Origin: Cannabis sativa
Taxonomy: Eukaryota > Streptophyta > Magnoliopsida > Rosales > Cannabaceae
DNA: 64,000 nt
Direction: 5' to 3'
Assembly: GCF_029168945.1 (NCBI RefSeq)
Contig: NC_083602.1
Coordinates: forward strand, 25,531,323-25,595,322
Below, piece after piece: positions 13,560-26,024 of the stretch; position 1 is the first letter of the stretch, and the number at the start of each line of letters is the position of its first letter. A model generated the notes under the pieces. It made no database searches. It had not been told where the DNA came from and saw only the letters and a list, made by a program, of their open reading frames with translations. Made by a program: the position numbers and the translations under genes.

Positions 13560-13672
13560 TATCTCTTTTTCCAAACCAATTAACTTTCGGCCCATAATTA
13601 TACAAGTTGGTCGGCCCATTTTCGGGTTGGGTTGGCCGGGTTGGTCGGCCCAACCCTACCCATGATCAGCCC
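13560..13672. mobile_element. Right end of a second hAT-like element
   Basis: The segment is rich in 'ggttggtcggccc' words and ends in tgatcagcccta. That closely resembles the right terminus tgctcagcccta of the hAT element inside the array units. The next 8 bp, agtcacac, are intact FCF2 intron sequence in other units (caaag-agtcacac-tgagc), so an 8-bp duplication is expected. The matching left end and left target copy are not present in the window. Confidence 0.6.
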
Positions 13673-14737
13673 TAAGTCACACTGAGCATAAGTAACAAAT
13701 GTACCAGAAATAAACCTTTCAAAAATAATTCAGTTTCCTAGGGTTCCAACTACGGAGCACAGCGAGCAAATTGGGTGGTCTGCGCAGTTTTTTATTTGGC
13801 GGGTTTTTAAAAGTGCAACCCATAACCCCATTTAAGCAGCGGTTTTGGGTGGATTATTGGGAGGATTGGATTAAATGAAATTAATGATTAAGAAAGAAAA
13901 AAGTTGTAAATTTTATAATCTATTAGTTTGTTAAATCTGTAAAAAAAAAAAAATATGTGGTTCATTCACAACAAAATAATCCATCCTTCAAGCATCTTTC
14001 TTAAATGAAGATTTTGTTTTAATGTAAGAAATTGATAATACAAAACATATACCAGAGTAAAATAAAAAGAATATGCTAAGACCAACTTGCATGGTCTTTT
14101 TTAACCAAAAATATAGCTACAACAATTTTATTATTTTGCATGAAGAATGCATTTTAACATTCAAGTAATCATAATAGCCCATCCTGATCTGATAAGAATA
14201 ATGGATTAGAAGATCACTTTTAGATCAAAGATGATATTAGAAAGAAGAAGAATGAAGGGTTGCAAATAAGAAAAATAATCTGTTAAAGATAACCAAGAAA
14301 AGAAAAAGTTTGAGAAACAAGATAAACTAAACTAAAACTAAGTAGAAGAACAAGACAGAAAAAGAAATCAATACACGAATAAAACAACCCAAATTAGAAT
14401 ATCAGATAGAACCAAATCAACATTTAGGAGTCAAAGTAAATGGAATCTGTCCCAAAAACATTGAAAAAAAGCAAATTTGATCGGTGAATACACAAAGGAA
14501 ACTACTATTACAACAATATAATACCAATGCTATGGAATTAAGCAACCAAAACCTAAATTACGAAGTACTACAAAGTGCTTCAGAAGGTAGTTTACTCATT
14601 AAAATCAATACACAAATAAATATAACCCAAATTAGAATATTAGATAGAACCAAATCAACATTTAGGAGCCAAAGTAAATGGAATCTGTCCCAAAAAAATT
14701 AAAAAAAAAAACAATTTTGATCAGTGAACACTTAAAG

Positions 14738-15835
14738 TAGAGAAATTTGAGCATCGGTCGGTTTGGTCGGTTTTTTTATAAATAAAAATCCGAATTTCGG
14801 TTTTCGGTTTGGATTGGTTCAATCCGAAAACCGACCGACCAATCCAGAAACATCCTTAAAACCGACCAATGTGAACCGCGGTTTGGTCGGTTAAAACCGA
14901 CCAAACCGATTTTTTTTTTGTGTAAAATATAATAAAATTGTTCACTTTATTCTTCTCACAACAACACCACACAAAAGCAACACAAAGACAAACACTATCA
15001 GTATTTGGACCATAACAAAAAGACCCCATTCATTCCTTGTCTCTCCCAATTATTCACACTCTAATCATATAACCAACAATCATGTCACAACACACAACAA
15101 CAACACTATGCACAATACAATGTATATACAACAAAAAAGATCACGGGATTTTGCTACCCCTAATTCTACACCAACAAATACCAGAGAAGAGAGTTTTAAT
15201 TTTAAGAGAAAGAAAAGAAAACAACAATACAAGAGTACTACGAAGCTGTTTGTGTAAGAATACCTTAAACCAATTTGGGTTGTGCTTAGAGTGAGATATA
15301 GGTCGAGTCTTGGCAGAGTCTTGACACAGTTTTAAACCTGAAAATGAAACCTAAAATAATTTAAATTTTAAACTCAGAGCTGTTATTCAAATAAAAGATA
15401 AAGAGCATTAAATTTGTGAGAAAGATCTGAGAGTAGAATAAATAAAGAAAAATAAAAGAATGTACAAGAAAAAGAAAAAAAAATTACAATTACCTTAAAT
15501 CTGAATATGGAAGATGGTGCTTGATTGATGTTGATGATGAGAAGAGAGTTTCGGATGGAGAGACGAGAGAAGAAGAGAGTGAGAGTAAGAGTGACTGGGT
15601 GAGTGAGATTGGGGGTCGGGGGCGGGGCAATGGATTATGGATTGAAACTTTGTTTGAAGTTTGAACTTTAAAGCCCTAAACTATGGCTATGGCAGAAAAA
15701 AAAATGAGAGAGAAGAAGGTGAGTGTGGTGAGAGAGAGTGAGTCACGAGTGAGAAGGAAAGGGTTTGGAGAGAGAGAGTCAATCAAGTCAATCACTTTAT
15801 TAAAGGTTTATACTTTTAAATTTTAATATTAATAA
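14738..15835. mobile_element. Non-autonomous hAT element in unit 0, left portion
   Basis: Begins after the target sequence acttaaag (14730-14737). The left terminus is altered compared with other units (tagagaaatttgagca instead of tagggctgagca). The rest matches the 1360-bp element of units 1-4. It is interrupted at 15836 by the LTR retrotransposon and resumes at 25376. Confidence 0.85.
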
Positions 15836-18130
15836 TGTAAAGCCCGCTTAGTTAATTTGGAAATTAGCAGTTATTTATGTTAATCAGGAAATTATTTATA
15901 GCCATTTAAATAATTTATTATGGAATTCAGATATGCATAATTATGTTATCAGCAGTTTTTATATTTCGCATTTCCGGTGTCCGGTATTTTGGAACGCGGC
16001 GTTTGGCTCAGTAGAGATCACAACTTAGTATGTTAGTATTTTGGGGACGGGTTTTAGACATTGGGAATGTCGGGAATGGCCGGGAATTTAGAATGTCCCA
16101 AAAAATACCCCTTAAGTATGATTTATGTGGTTTTTGTATGGAGGGGCAAAATGGTCTTTTTGCCCCAATGATATTTTGTCTTATGTGACTTTTAATTGGA
16201 ATTAAATGTTTAATTTATGCATGTTATTTGGCTGAAAGAATTAGTGTGTAAAGACTCCTTTTTATTCATTTTCATTTAACTTAGAAAAAAATAGAATATT
16301 TTCAAAAGAAACTCTCTTTTCTCTCTCTCTTTTTCGGCTGAGAACTTTGGGGTTCTAGAGCTGGATTTTGTGGTGATTCAAAGCTTGGGTTTGCAAACTT
16401 TATTGATCTCTTGTGTGGTATGTGTTTCCTAGTCCCTTTCTCCTTAAATTCTTGAAGAAAAATGATGAAATTGGATGATAATGCATGTGATTTTTGAGAG
16501 ATGTTTCTGCTGTGTTTTGTTGTTGATTTAAGTTGTTTAAAGCATGATTTTTGATGTTAAATGAGTTGTGTGAAGCATGAGTAGCTAGGTTGTTCAAGCT
16601 TTTAAATTATATGTGAAAATTGATGATTTTTGTGAGAAAATGCCATGTTTTGTTTCTGTATATTTGCTGGATGTTATTGTTAGTTTGCAGAGGTGTTTTA
16701 ATGCTTAGTTAAGTAGAATTAACTAGGCTAGGGTGCATGCTAGTGGGTTTAACCAAGTTTGAGTTCTTGAACTCAAAGCTTGGTCTTCAATGGTGAATTT
16801 TGCATGTGGGATTTCTGGGTAGGTTTGATGCTCTAGAATGGTTATTTGGGACCTATAGAGGAGGTCTGGAAAGTTTGGGATCATTTGGGTTCGAATTGGT
16901 CAAGATATGGGAATTTTTGGTTGCTGCCTGCGAGGAACCGGAATTCCGGTTGAGCATCCGGAATTCCGGATGGGGGTTCAGATTTTCCCAGAACCGGAAT
17001 TCCGGTTGGGCAACCGGACTTCCGGATGGGGGATTTTTCAGAACCCTAGTTTTCCTCGTTTTTGGATTTTTAGGGGTATTGCCATGCTTTTTATCGATAG
17101 GGAAACTTTTAGTTTCGAGTTTTAGTCCCCGGGAAGTGATTTAGCGTGTCACTTATAGCGTTGTGATTTTTATGGTTTAGGAGCCGATGTCCGCCGTTCA
17201 GCTTCAGTTCCAGTCAGGTTGACCGGCACACCTGAAATCGGAATCCAGGTAAGATTAGTATAACAGTATGCATATGTAGATTACATGTTTAGCGTGCATG
17301 TAGGAAGCCTGTTAGATTACATTAGATATGTATTAGGCTTCGAACCATCCAACCCTGTCACGTCGGTACAGGCTGGAGTATGACCAAAGACGGCGGAGTA
17401 TGACCGGTTTGACCGATCAGGCTGACACGTGGTTGGTGGTTCCGTGCTATTGACGTAGCCCGTCGGTACAGTGTGGAGTATGACCAGCGGGCGGAGTAGG
17501 ACCGGTTCGACCGATCGGGAGGGTATAGTAACACGTCGGTACAGTGGAGTATGACCGACGGCGGAGTATGACCGGTTCGACCGATCAGGTTGTTACGTGT
17601 CAATAGTACCGTCCCCTGAACGTTCAAAACTCAGTACCATGTTGGACATGGCAGTAGTGCTCAGTACCATGTTGGACATGGCAGTAGCGGGACTCAGTAT
17701 CGTGTTGGACACGGCAGTCAGTTTTATGTATGATATTATTATGCTTTTCTTGCGAGTCCGTCGAGCTCACGGTTTATTTGCATGTGTAGGTAAAGGCAAG
17801 GCGATTCTTTGATGGACCGTGAGCGAGCTTATGAGATTGTACATGTCGGGGCGGTTAGGCCTGGAGCGTACGATCCTCGGGACAGCACGGCTAAGATTTT
17901 GTAAATGTCGTTAGACGACTTTATTTTGATGTAAAAGTTAAACAGTAAAAACGTTTGTAAATATTTTTATAAATCGGGATCCCGAGACTTTTTATAATAT
18001 GGTTTATAAGTTTAATTAAAAAGCAAAATTTTAATTAATCACGTTTTTCCATAAACCTCGTTGACTAGCAACGAGCTGCACAGTACGTTTAAAAATCACG
18101 TAATACGCCTAAGATAGTTAGGGTGTTACA
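15836..18130 (+). repeat. 5' LTR (2295 bp)
   Basis: Begins tgtaaagcccgc and ends gggtgttaca. The first about 1.08 kb look identical to the 3' LTR, while later parts differ at many small sites, mostly CHG trinucleotides. It contains a CT-rich stretch (16310-16335), palindromes ccggaattccgg (about 16938-17025) and two groups of internal tandem repeats (17355-17725). Confidence 0.95.
17355..17725 (+). repeat. Tandem repeats inside the 5' LTR
   Basis: Three imperfect repeats of about 75-100 bp share 'gtcggtaca', 'ggagtatgacc', 'cggcggagta' and 'accggttcgaccgatc' (starts near 17362, 17461 and 17535). They are followed by three repeats of about 30 bp built on 'ctcagtaccatgttggacat' (17628-17722). 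The same groups occur at 24610-24975 in the 3' LTR. Confidence 0.75.
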
Positions 18131-18133
18131 ATT

Positions 18134-18145
18134 TGGTATCGGCCG
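18134..18145 (+). other. Primer binding site, tRNA-iMet type
   Basis: tggtatc starts three bases after the 5' LTR. TGGTATCAGAGC is the usual initiator-methionine tRNA site in plant Gypsy elements. Here the match is clear only for the first seven bases, after which it diverges. Confidence 0.6.
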
Positions 18146-18410
18146 CCGGGTTGTCTTAGAAGATCGTCACGACATGTACAATCATCATCGGCGGATTAGC
18201 TCGGTTCACGGTTCAGTAAGCCTTTATTGCTTTAGTAGTTTGTTTTATTCAGTTATGAAAAAGAAAAGCCTGTTAGGAAGCATGTTAGTAGCCTGATAGT
18301 AGAATAGGCGCATGTTTCATTTCTAATTTCCAAATTAAGCGGCATTAGTAAGCTCGCCCTGAATACGACCTGATATGCCAACTCTTGGTTTCGCAGGCGG
18401 TTCTAACTAG

Positions 18411-19800
18411 ATGGACGCCAGGCGGACCACGAGGAGTCAGGGCAACTCCGTAGGGTCGAATCAGGGACAGGGAGCTCAGTTTCCCCCACCTGCTAGGGGC
18501 CGAGGTAGAGGTCCCCGAGGCAGGGCTCGTGGTCGGGGTGATGAGAACCCGCCACAGGCTGCCCAGGCTCCCCCAGCCGATCAGGGAGCCCCGAACTGGG
18601 AGTTGCGGTTTGCGGAGATGCAAGCCAGGATCGAAGAGCAAGACCTCGAGATTCAGAGGTTGAGACAGCAGGGTGCTCCTGCAGTTCCAGTGCCAGTAAT
18701 TCCAGAGGCACCTGCCCCTGCTGCCCAGGCCGAGATAGTGGTGGCGGCCCATAGATTGGAACCGTTGTATGAGAGGTTCCGGAAACAAGCACCTCCGGTA
18801 TTCCTGGGAGGTCCAGATGTGTCGAAAGCCGAGCAGTGGCTTACGGTGATCACCAGGATTCTGAACTTTATGGGTGTCACCGGCAACGACAGAGTGGTGT
18901 GCGCCACATTTCAGTTCCAGGAGGATGCCCTGGTATGGTGGGACATGGTGTCTCAGATTCACGATGTCACCACCATGACCTGGGAAAGATTCCAAGAACT
19001 TTTCAACGCGAAGTACTACAATGAGGCGGTTAGAAGCGCCAAGAGAAAGGAATTCGTTCACCTGACCCAGCGGGAGAACATGAGTGTCACTGAGTATACT
19101 ACTCGGTTGTGGGACAGGCGAGGTTAGCCTCGGGTATTGTGCCGACCGACTTCAGTAGGAAGGAGAAGTATCTGGACGGGTTGAATCCCAAGATCAGGCA
19201 TGACCTGATGATTACCACTGACGACAGCACCACCTATGCTCAGATGGTGGAGAAGGCACTGCGAGCTGAGGGCGCAGTGGGGTGTATGTCAGATTCAGCC
19301 CGGTACTCGGTTGGTGGCGGAGCTCCTACCCCTCGCTTCGGGCTTCGGCGGGGAGTAGTGGTTCGGCCATTGATCGAGAGGAAGAGGGCACCCAGCTTCG
19401 GCGGCTCGAGCCAAAACAAGAGGTTCGGGGGAACCGGAACGAGAGGGAGTCGTCTGGTGGTAATGAGACTCGCTTCTCCTATCCCGAGTGCCCTATCTGC
19501 AAGAGGCACCATCGGGGAGAGTGCAAGGGGCAGGGATGCTTTCATTGTGGCATGCCCGGGCACTTCAAGAGGGAATGTCCCCGGCTCGGCCGGAGGCACC
19601 GAGAGCTCCGGCGATACCCACTCCGGCCTGGGGTATTCGCGATCACGCGAGGCGATGCGGATGCCGGCCCATCGGTTGTTACAGTCGGATTCTTATTAAC
19701 GACTCGTTTTATTCGGTCTTTGTTTGATTACGGGGCTACACGTTCTTATGTGGCGGCCGAGTCTTTAGTAAGTTGGGTAGACCCTTTGATAGATATGAGT
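18411..19800 (+). pseudogene. Retrotransposon gag, CCHC knuckle and protease start, frame-broken
   Basis: The first frame opens at 18411 with a Gly/Arg- and Pro-rich N-terminus, a short coiled segment and the retrotransposon gag core (KAEQWL...MTWERFQELFNAKYY). It stops at 19127. Homology continues in a second frame (about 19109-19280, with DGLNPKIRHDL and TYAQMVEKAL) and then a third (from about 19282). The third frame carries a zinc knuckle at 19537-19578 (C-x2-C-x4-H-x4-C). It also carries the protease active-site region near 19726, where the usual D-S/T-G-A reads D-Y-G-A. The rest of the protease is back in the first frame from about 19773. There are thus three frame changes. Confidence 0.85.
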
Positions 19801-22800
19801 CGGGGTTTGGAACCACATTTTACAGCGGAGAATTGGTTATCTCCAATAGGTGGATTAGGTCTATGCCGATCAGGATAGATGGTAGAGAGTTGAGCGCTGA
19901 TCTGATAGAGATGAGCTTAGTCGAATTTGATATTATCTTAGGAATGGATTTCCTATCTAAATATTCGGCGAGCATTGATTGCAAGAGGAAGATGGTGGTC
20001 TTCCAACCAGAAAGTGAAGAACCGTTCGTATTTGTGGGTTCGGTTCAGGGGTCTCGGATCCCGGTGATCTCGGCTATGTCAGCGAGAGAATTATTGCACG
20101 GTGGGTGCTTAGGGTTTCTGGCCGTGGTGGTGGACACCACTCGGCCAGACACCATTCGGCCAGAGGACATCAGTGTGGTTCGGGAATTTCTGGACGTTTT
20201 TCCCGAAGAACTTCCAGGGTTACCACCTCATCGGGAGATTGACTTTGTGATTGACTTGGCACCAGGGGTGGATCCGGTTTCTAAAGCCCCGTATAGGATG
20301 GCTCCAGCTGAACTTAAGGAGTTAAAAATTCAGCTCCAGGGGTTGCTTGACATAGGGTTCATTCGGCCCAGTGTATCACCTTGGGGAGCCCCGGTTTTGT
20401 TCGTGAAGAAGAAAGATGGCTCTATGAGGATGTGCATCGACTACAGAGAGTTGAACAAGCTGACGGTGAAGAATAAATATCCATTACCTAGGATCGATGA
20501 CTTGTTCGATCAGCTTCAGGGGAAGACGGTCTTCTCTAAGATTGATCTCCGTTCGGGTTATCATCAGTTGAGGATCCGAGAGGAGGACATTCCAAAGACG
20601 GCTTTCCGCACTAGGTATGGACACTACGAGTTCCTGGTTATGTCATTCGGACTAACCAATGCTCCTGCAGCATTCATGGACCTGATGAATAGAGTATTCA
20701 AGGATTTCCTCGATATCTGTGTAATTGTGTTTATCGACGACATCCCCGTGTACTCTTAGTCAGAAGAGGAGCATGAGTTACATCTTCAGATGGTACTGCA
20801 ACGACTTCGAGAACATAGACTCTACGCCAAGTTCAAGAAATGTGAGTTCTGGTTGTCTCAAGTGTCCTTCCTAGGGCACATAGTGAGTAAAGATGGGATC
20901 AAGGTGGATCCCGGAAAGATCGAATCCGTCAGGGATTGGCCGAGACCGAAGACAGTGACAGAGATCAGAAGCTTTTTGGGATTAGCTGGGTATTACCGTA
21001 GGTTCGTGGAGGGGTTCTCCAAAATTTCAATGCCCCTAACCGAGCTTACAAAGAAGAATCAGCGATTTATACGGTCGGATAAATGCGAAGCTAGTTTTCG
21101 GGAGGCCGAAACGAGAGGTTGATTCTTTGCTCCGGTACTAGCTTTGCCTTCGAACGAGGAGAAGTTCGTGGTCTATTGTGACGCATCCAAACAGGGTTTG
21201 GGGTGCGTATTGATGCAAGCCGATCGGGTTATCGCTTACGCCTCCCGTCAGTTAAAGGATTATGAACAGCGATACCCGACTCATGATTTAGAATTGGCCG
21301 CAGTGGTTTTTGCACTGAAGATTTGGCGGCATTACTTGTATGGAGAGAAGTGCGAGATCTATACCGACCATAAAAGTCTCAAGTATTTCTTTACTCAGAA
21401 AGATTTGAACATGAGACAGAGGCGTTGGTTGGAGTTAGTGAAGGATTATGATTGCGAGATCCTTTACCATCCCGGGAAAGCCAATGTAGTGGCTGATGCC
21501 CTGAGCAGGAAGGGTCCCGGGCAAGTAGCTAGCATGGTTCAGATCTCACCTCAGCTAGCAGGGGATATGGTTAGATCCAGCATTGAGTTTGTGGTAGGTC
21601 AGCTTCACAACTTAACGCTGCAATCTGATCTATTGGAAAGAATAAAGGTTGCTCAGACGACAGATCCGGAGTTAGTGAAGATCCGAGATGAGGTATTGGC
21701 TGGTCAAGCCAAAGACTTTTCAGTGTCAGATAACGGGATGCTTTTGTATAAAGCCAGGGTTTGTGTCCCGAACAGTGTGGACTTGAGGAACGAGATCTTT
21801 GAGGAGGCTCATTCTACCCCGTATTCTCTGCATCCCGGCACCACCAAGATGTACCAAGACTTGAAACCGTACTTCTGGTGGAACGGTATGAAGAAGAATT
21901 TGGTAGAATTCGTATCGAGATGCCTCACGTGTCAGCAGATCAAGGCTGAACATCAGAGACCAGCAGGGTTGTTGCAGCCTCTAACCCTACCAGAATGGAA
22001 ATGGGAGGATATTGCTATGGATTTTGTGGTCGGGTTACCTAGGACCACGGGTATGTTTGATTCCATCTGGGTAGTGGTGGACCGATTTACGAAATCTGCT
22101 CATTTTCTGCCGGTTAGAACAACGTTTACAGTGGATCAGTTGGCAGAATTATACGTCAGGGAGATAGTGAGACTTCACGGGGTACCAAAGTCTATAGTTT
22201 CGGACAGGGATCCGAAATTCACCTCCAAATTTTGGCAAAGCTTGCAACGGGCAATGGGTACGAAGCTAAAATTCAGTACAGCATTTCATCCTCAGACAGA
22301 TGGTCAGTCCGAAAGGACAATTCAGATATTGGAGGATATGCTGAGAGCCTGTGTTATGGACTTTGAGGGTTCATGGAGTAAATACCTACCGTTAGTGGAG
22401 TTCTCGTACAACAACAGTTACCAGAGTACGATAGGGATGGCACCCTACGAACTGTTGTACGGTAGGAAATGTAGATCCCCTATCCACTGGGATGAGACAG
22501 GGGAGAGGAAATACCTAGGTCCAGAATCAGTTCAGCGGACCAATGAGGCAATAGAGAAGATTAAAGCTAGAATGCTTGCCTCCCGGAAGCGGACGGAAGA
22601 GTTACGCGGTCCGAAACGTCGAGATGTTGAGTTCCGAGTAGGGGACCATGTGTTTTTGCGAGTATCTCCGATGAAGGGGATTAAACGTTTCGGGAAAAGA
22701 GGCAAGTTATGCCCTAGATTTACAGGACCTTTCGAGATTCTCGAGAAGATAGGTCAAGTGGCATATCGGTTAGCATTGCCTCCAGCTTTATCAGCAGTGC

Positions 22801-23093
22801 ACAACGTATTTCATGTCTCAATGTTGAGAAAATACGTTTCAGACCCCTCTCATATAATCAGTTATGAGAGCCTTCAGCTTCAGTCAGATATGTCCTATGA
22901 GGAACAGCCAGTGCAGATCCTGGATAGAAAGGATAAAGTCCTTCGGAATAAGACCATAGCATTGGTCAAGGTTCTCTGGAGAAACAGTAAGGTGGAAGAA
23001 GCCACCTGGGAGCTTGAGTCAGATATGCGAGCTCAATATCCAGAGTTATTCAGGTTAGATTTCGGGGACGAAATCCTTTTAAGGGGGGGATAG
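19773..23093 (+). pseudogene. Retrotransposon pol: protease end, RT, RNase H, integrase, chromodomain-like tail
   Basis: A single frame with two in-frame stops (TAG at 20757-20759, just after the RT FIDD motif, and TGA at 21120-21122, between RT and RNase H). The RT has [28 protein letters not shown] and FIDD at about 20730-20741. RNase H (about 21160-21530) keeps its acidic residues in YCDAS, DLELAA, YTDHKS and ADALSR. Integrase (about 21800-22600) has a CLTCQ finger end and a D, D, E triad in [15 protein letters not shown] and DGQSERT. The tail (about 22720-23070) has the chromodomain-like VKVLWRN and ATWELE typical of the Tekay/Del group. It stops at 23091-23093, directly before the polypurine tract. 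Confidence 0.9.
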
Positions 23094-23094
23094 T
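23080..23094 (+). other. Polypurine tract
   Basis: aaggggggga lies at 23081-23090, four bases before the 3' LTR. It is the expected plus-strand primer site. Confidence 0.8.
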
Positions 23095-25375
23095 TGTAAA
23101 GCCCGCTTAGTTAATTTGGAAATTAGCAGTTATTTATGTTAATCAGGAAATTATTTATAGCCATTTAAATAATTTATTATGGAATTCAGATATGCATAAT
23201 TATGTTATCAGCAGTTTTTATATTTCGCATTTCCGGTGTCCGGTATTTTGGAACGCGGCGTTTGGCTCAGTAGAGATCACAACTTAGTATGTTAGTATTT
23301 TGGGGACGGGTTTTAGACATTGGGAATGTCGGGAATGGCCGGGAATTTAGAATGTCCCAAAAAATACCCCTTAAGTATGATTTATGTGGTTTTTGTATGG
23401 AGGGGCAAAATGGTCTTTTTGCCCCAATGATATTTTGTCTTATGTGACTTTTAATTGGAATTAAATGTTTAATTTATGCATGTTATTTGGCTGAAAGAAT
23501 TAGTGTGTAAAGACTCCTTTTTATTCATTTTCATTTAACTTAGAAAAAAATAGAATATTTTCAAAAGAAACTCTCTTTTCTCTCTCTCTTTTTCGGCTGA
23601 GAACTTTGGGGTTCTAGAGCTGGATTTTGTGGTGATTCAAAGCTTGGGTTTGCAAACTTTATTGATCTCTTGTGTGGTATGTGTTTCCTAGTCCCTTTCT
23701 CCTTAAATTCTTGAAGAAAAATGATGAAATTGGATGATAATGCATGTGATTTTTGAGAGATGTTTCTGCTGTGTTTTGTTGTTGATTTAAGTTGTTTAAA
23801 GCATGATTTTTGATGTTAAATGAGTTGTGTGAAGCATGAGTAGCTAGGTTGTTCAAGCTTTTAAATTATATGTGAAAATTGATGATTTTTGTGAGAAAAT
23901 GCCATGTTTTGTTTCTGTATATTTGCTGGATGTTATTGTTAGTTTGCAGAGGTGTTTTAATGCTTAGTTAAGTAGAATTAACTAGGCTAGGGTGCATGCT
24001 AGTGGGTTTAACCAAGTTTGAGTTCTTGAACTCAAAGCTTGGTCTTCAATGGTGAATTTTGCATGTGGGATTTCTGGGTAGGTTTGATGCTCTAGAATGG
24101 TTATTTGGGACCTATAGAGGAGGTCTGGAAAGTTTGGGATCATTTGGGTTCGAATTGGTCAAGATATGGGAATTTTTGGTTGCCGTCTGCGAGGAACCGG
24201 AATTCGGTTGAGCATCCGGAATTCGGATGGGGGTTCGAATTTTCCCGAACGGAATTAGGTTGGGCAACCTGGACTTCGGATGGGGGATTTTTCGTAACCC
24301 TAGTTTTCCTCGTTTTTGGATTTTTAGGGGTATTGCCATGCTTTTTATCGATAGGGAAACTTTTAGTTTCGAGTTTTAGTCCGGGAAGTGATTTAGCGTG
24401 TCACTTATAGCGTTGTGATTTTTATGGTTTAGGAGCCGATGTAATCCGCCGTTCGGCTTCAGTTCCGGTCAGTTGACCGCACACTGAATTCGGAATCCAG
24501 GTAAGATTAGTATAACAGTATGCATATGTAGATTACAGGTTTAGCGTGCATGTAGGAAGCCTGTTAGATTACATTAGATATGTATTAGGCTTCGAACCAT
24601 CCAACCCCGTCACGTCGGACAGTGGAGTATGACCAGCGGCGGAGTATGACCGGTTTGGCCGATCAGTGACACTTGGTTGGTGGTTCCGTGCTATTGACGT
24701 ATCCCGTCGGTACGGGCCGGAGTATGACCAGCGGCGGAGTAGGACCGGTTCGGCCGATCGGGAGGGTATAGTAACACGTCGGTACGAGCTGGAGTATGAC
24801 CCGGCGGCGGAGTATGGACCGGTTCGGCCGATCCGGGTTGTTACGTGTCAATAGTACCGTCCCCGAACGTTCAAAACTCGGTACCATGTTGGACATGGCG
24901 GTAGTGCTCGGTACCATGTTGGACATGGCGATGGCGGGACTCGATATCGTGTTGGACACGGCGATCGAGTTTATGTATGATATTATTATGCTTTTCTTGC
25001 GAGTACGTCGACTCACAGTTTATTTGCATGTGTAGGTAAAGGCAAGGCAGTTGCTGATGGACCGTGAGCGAGCTTATGAGATTGTACATGTCGGGGCGGT
25101 TAGGCCTGGAGCGTACGATCCTCGGGACAGCACGGCTAAGATTTTGTAAATGTCGTTAGACGACTTTATTTTGATGTAAAAGTTAAACAGTAAAAACGTT
25201 TGTAAATATTTTTATAAATCGGGATCCCGAGACTTTTTATAATATGGTTTATAAGTTTAATTAAAAAGCAAAATTTTAATTAATCACGTTTTTCCATAAA
25301 CCTCGTTGACTAGCAACGAGCTGCACAGTACGTTTAAAAATCACGTAATACGCCTAAGATAGTTAGGGTGTTACA
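23095..25375 (+). repeat. 3' LTR (2281 bp)
   Basis: Same ends as the 5' LTR. Differences cluster from about 24180 to 25070, and most replace CAG, CTG or CCG by CG-containing strings or drop one base (for example ccggaattccgg to ccggaattcgg). Confidence 0.95.
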
Positions 25376-25660
25376 AATAAAATAATAATATATTATATAT
25401 TATATATTATTATTTATCACTTATTAGTTATTAGTATACATAAGTAAAAAAAATTAAAAAATTATATATGGAAAAGGTTTTTCGGTCGGTTTCGGTTTTA
25501 TTGGTCGGTTTACGATCCGAAAAAAAACCGACCGACTATTGGCGGTTTAAACCGTTGGCGGTTTTTTCGGTTTTCGATTTCGCCGGTTTCGGTTCCAGCG
25601 GTGTTCGGTAGGTCGGTTTGAACGGTTTTTTCGGTTTTCTGGATTTTCTGCTCAGCCCTA
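25376..25660. mobile_element. Non-autonomous hAT element in unit 0, right portion
   Basis: Continues the element interrupted at 15835 (first five bases are the aataa duplication). It ends in tgctcagcccta followed by the 8-bp target copy acttaaag (25661-25668). Confidence 0.9.
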
Positions 25661-26024
25661 ACTTAAAGGAAACTACTATTACAACAATATAATATCGATG
25701 CTATGGAATTAAGCAACCAAAACCTAAATCACAGGCTAATATTTACAGGGTACTACAAAGTGCTTCAGAAGGTAATTTACTCATTAAAATCAATGAAGTT
25801 AATAAAAATACAAGACTATAAACCATAAATTGAAAAGCACAACAGAGATTAAATGAAGATTAAGAAGCACAGAAATAAATAAAAAATAGTTCTTTAACCT
25901 TTACCTGCGTGAGAGAGATAGAGTTAGAGGCGGTGCCGTTGAGCGAGGGATCGGCACTCGGCGGTGGAAAGGCCTGAGAAGAAGAGTGAGAGAGAAGTTG
26001 AACGAGAGAGAGAGGTAATAACTG

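Larger units (their letters stand above)
15836..25375 (+). mobile_element. Ty3/Gypsy LTR retrotransposon, Tekay/Del-type chromovirus, 9540 bp
   Basis: A full-length element with TG...CA ended LTRs (15836-18130 and 23095-25375). A 5-bp target duplication aataa lies at 15831-15835 and 25376-25380, inserted in the hAT element. The internal order is primer site, gag, CCHC knuckle, protease, reverse transcriptase, RNase H, integrase and a C-terminal chromodomain-like segment. The order and the C-terminal motif VKVLWRN...ATWELE place it in the Tekay/Del lineage. Gag-pol is broken by frame changes and two in-frame stops, so this copy is not autonomous as written. Some breaks may be consensus errors. 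Confidence 0.95.

Noticed and set aside
16800..17144. Overlapping frames in the LTR (16800-17144, 16907-17125, 24105-24410)
   Set aside because: They lie in LTR leader sequence, are not kept in frame between the two LTRs and match no domain.
18345..19061. A 238-codon antisense frame over gag
   Set aside because: Shadow of the gag frame in GC-rich sequence. The plus-strand frame carries the recognisable gag motifs.
15836..25375. Dating the retrotransposon from raw LTR divergence
   Set aside because: The differences are concentrated at CHG sites in one part of the LTR and probably include consensus errors, so the age would be overestimated.
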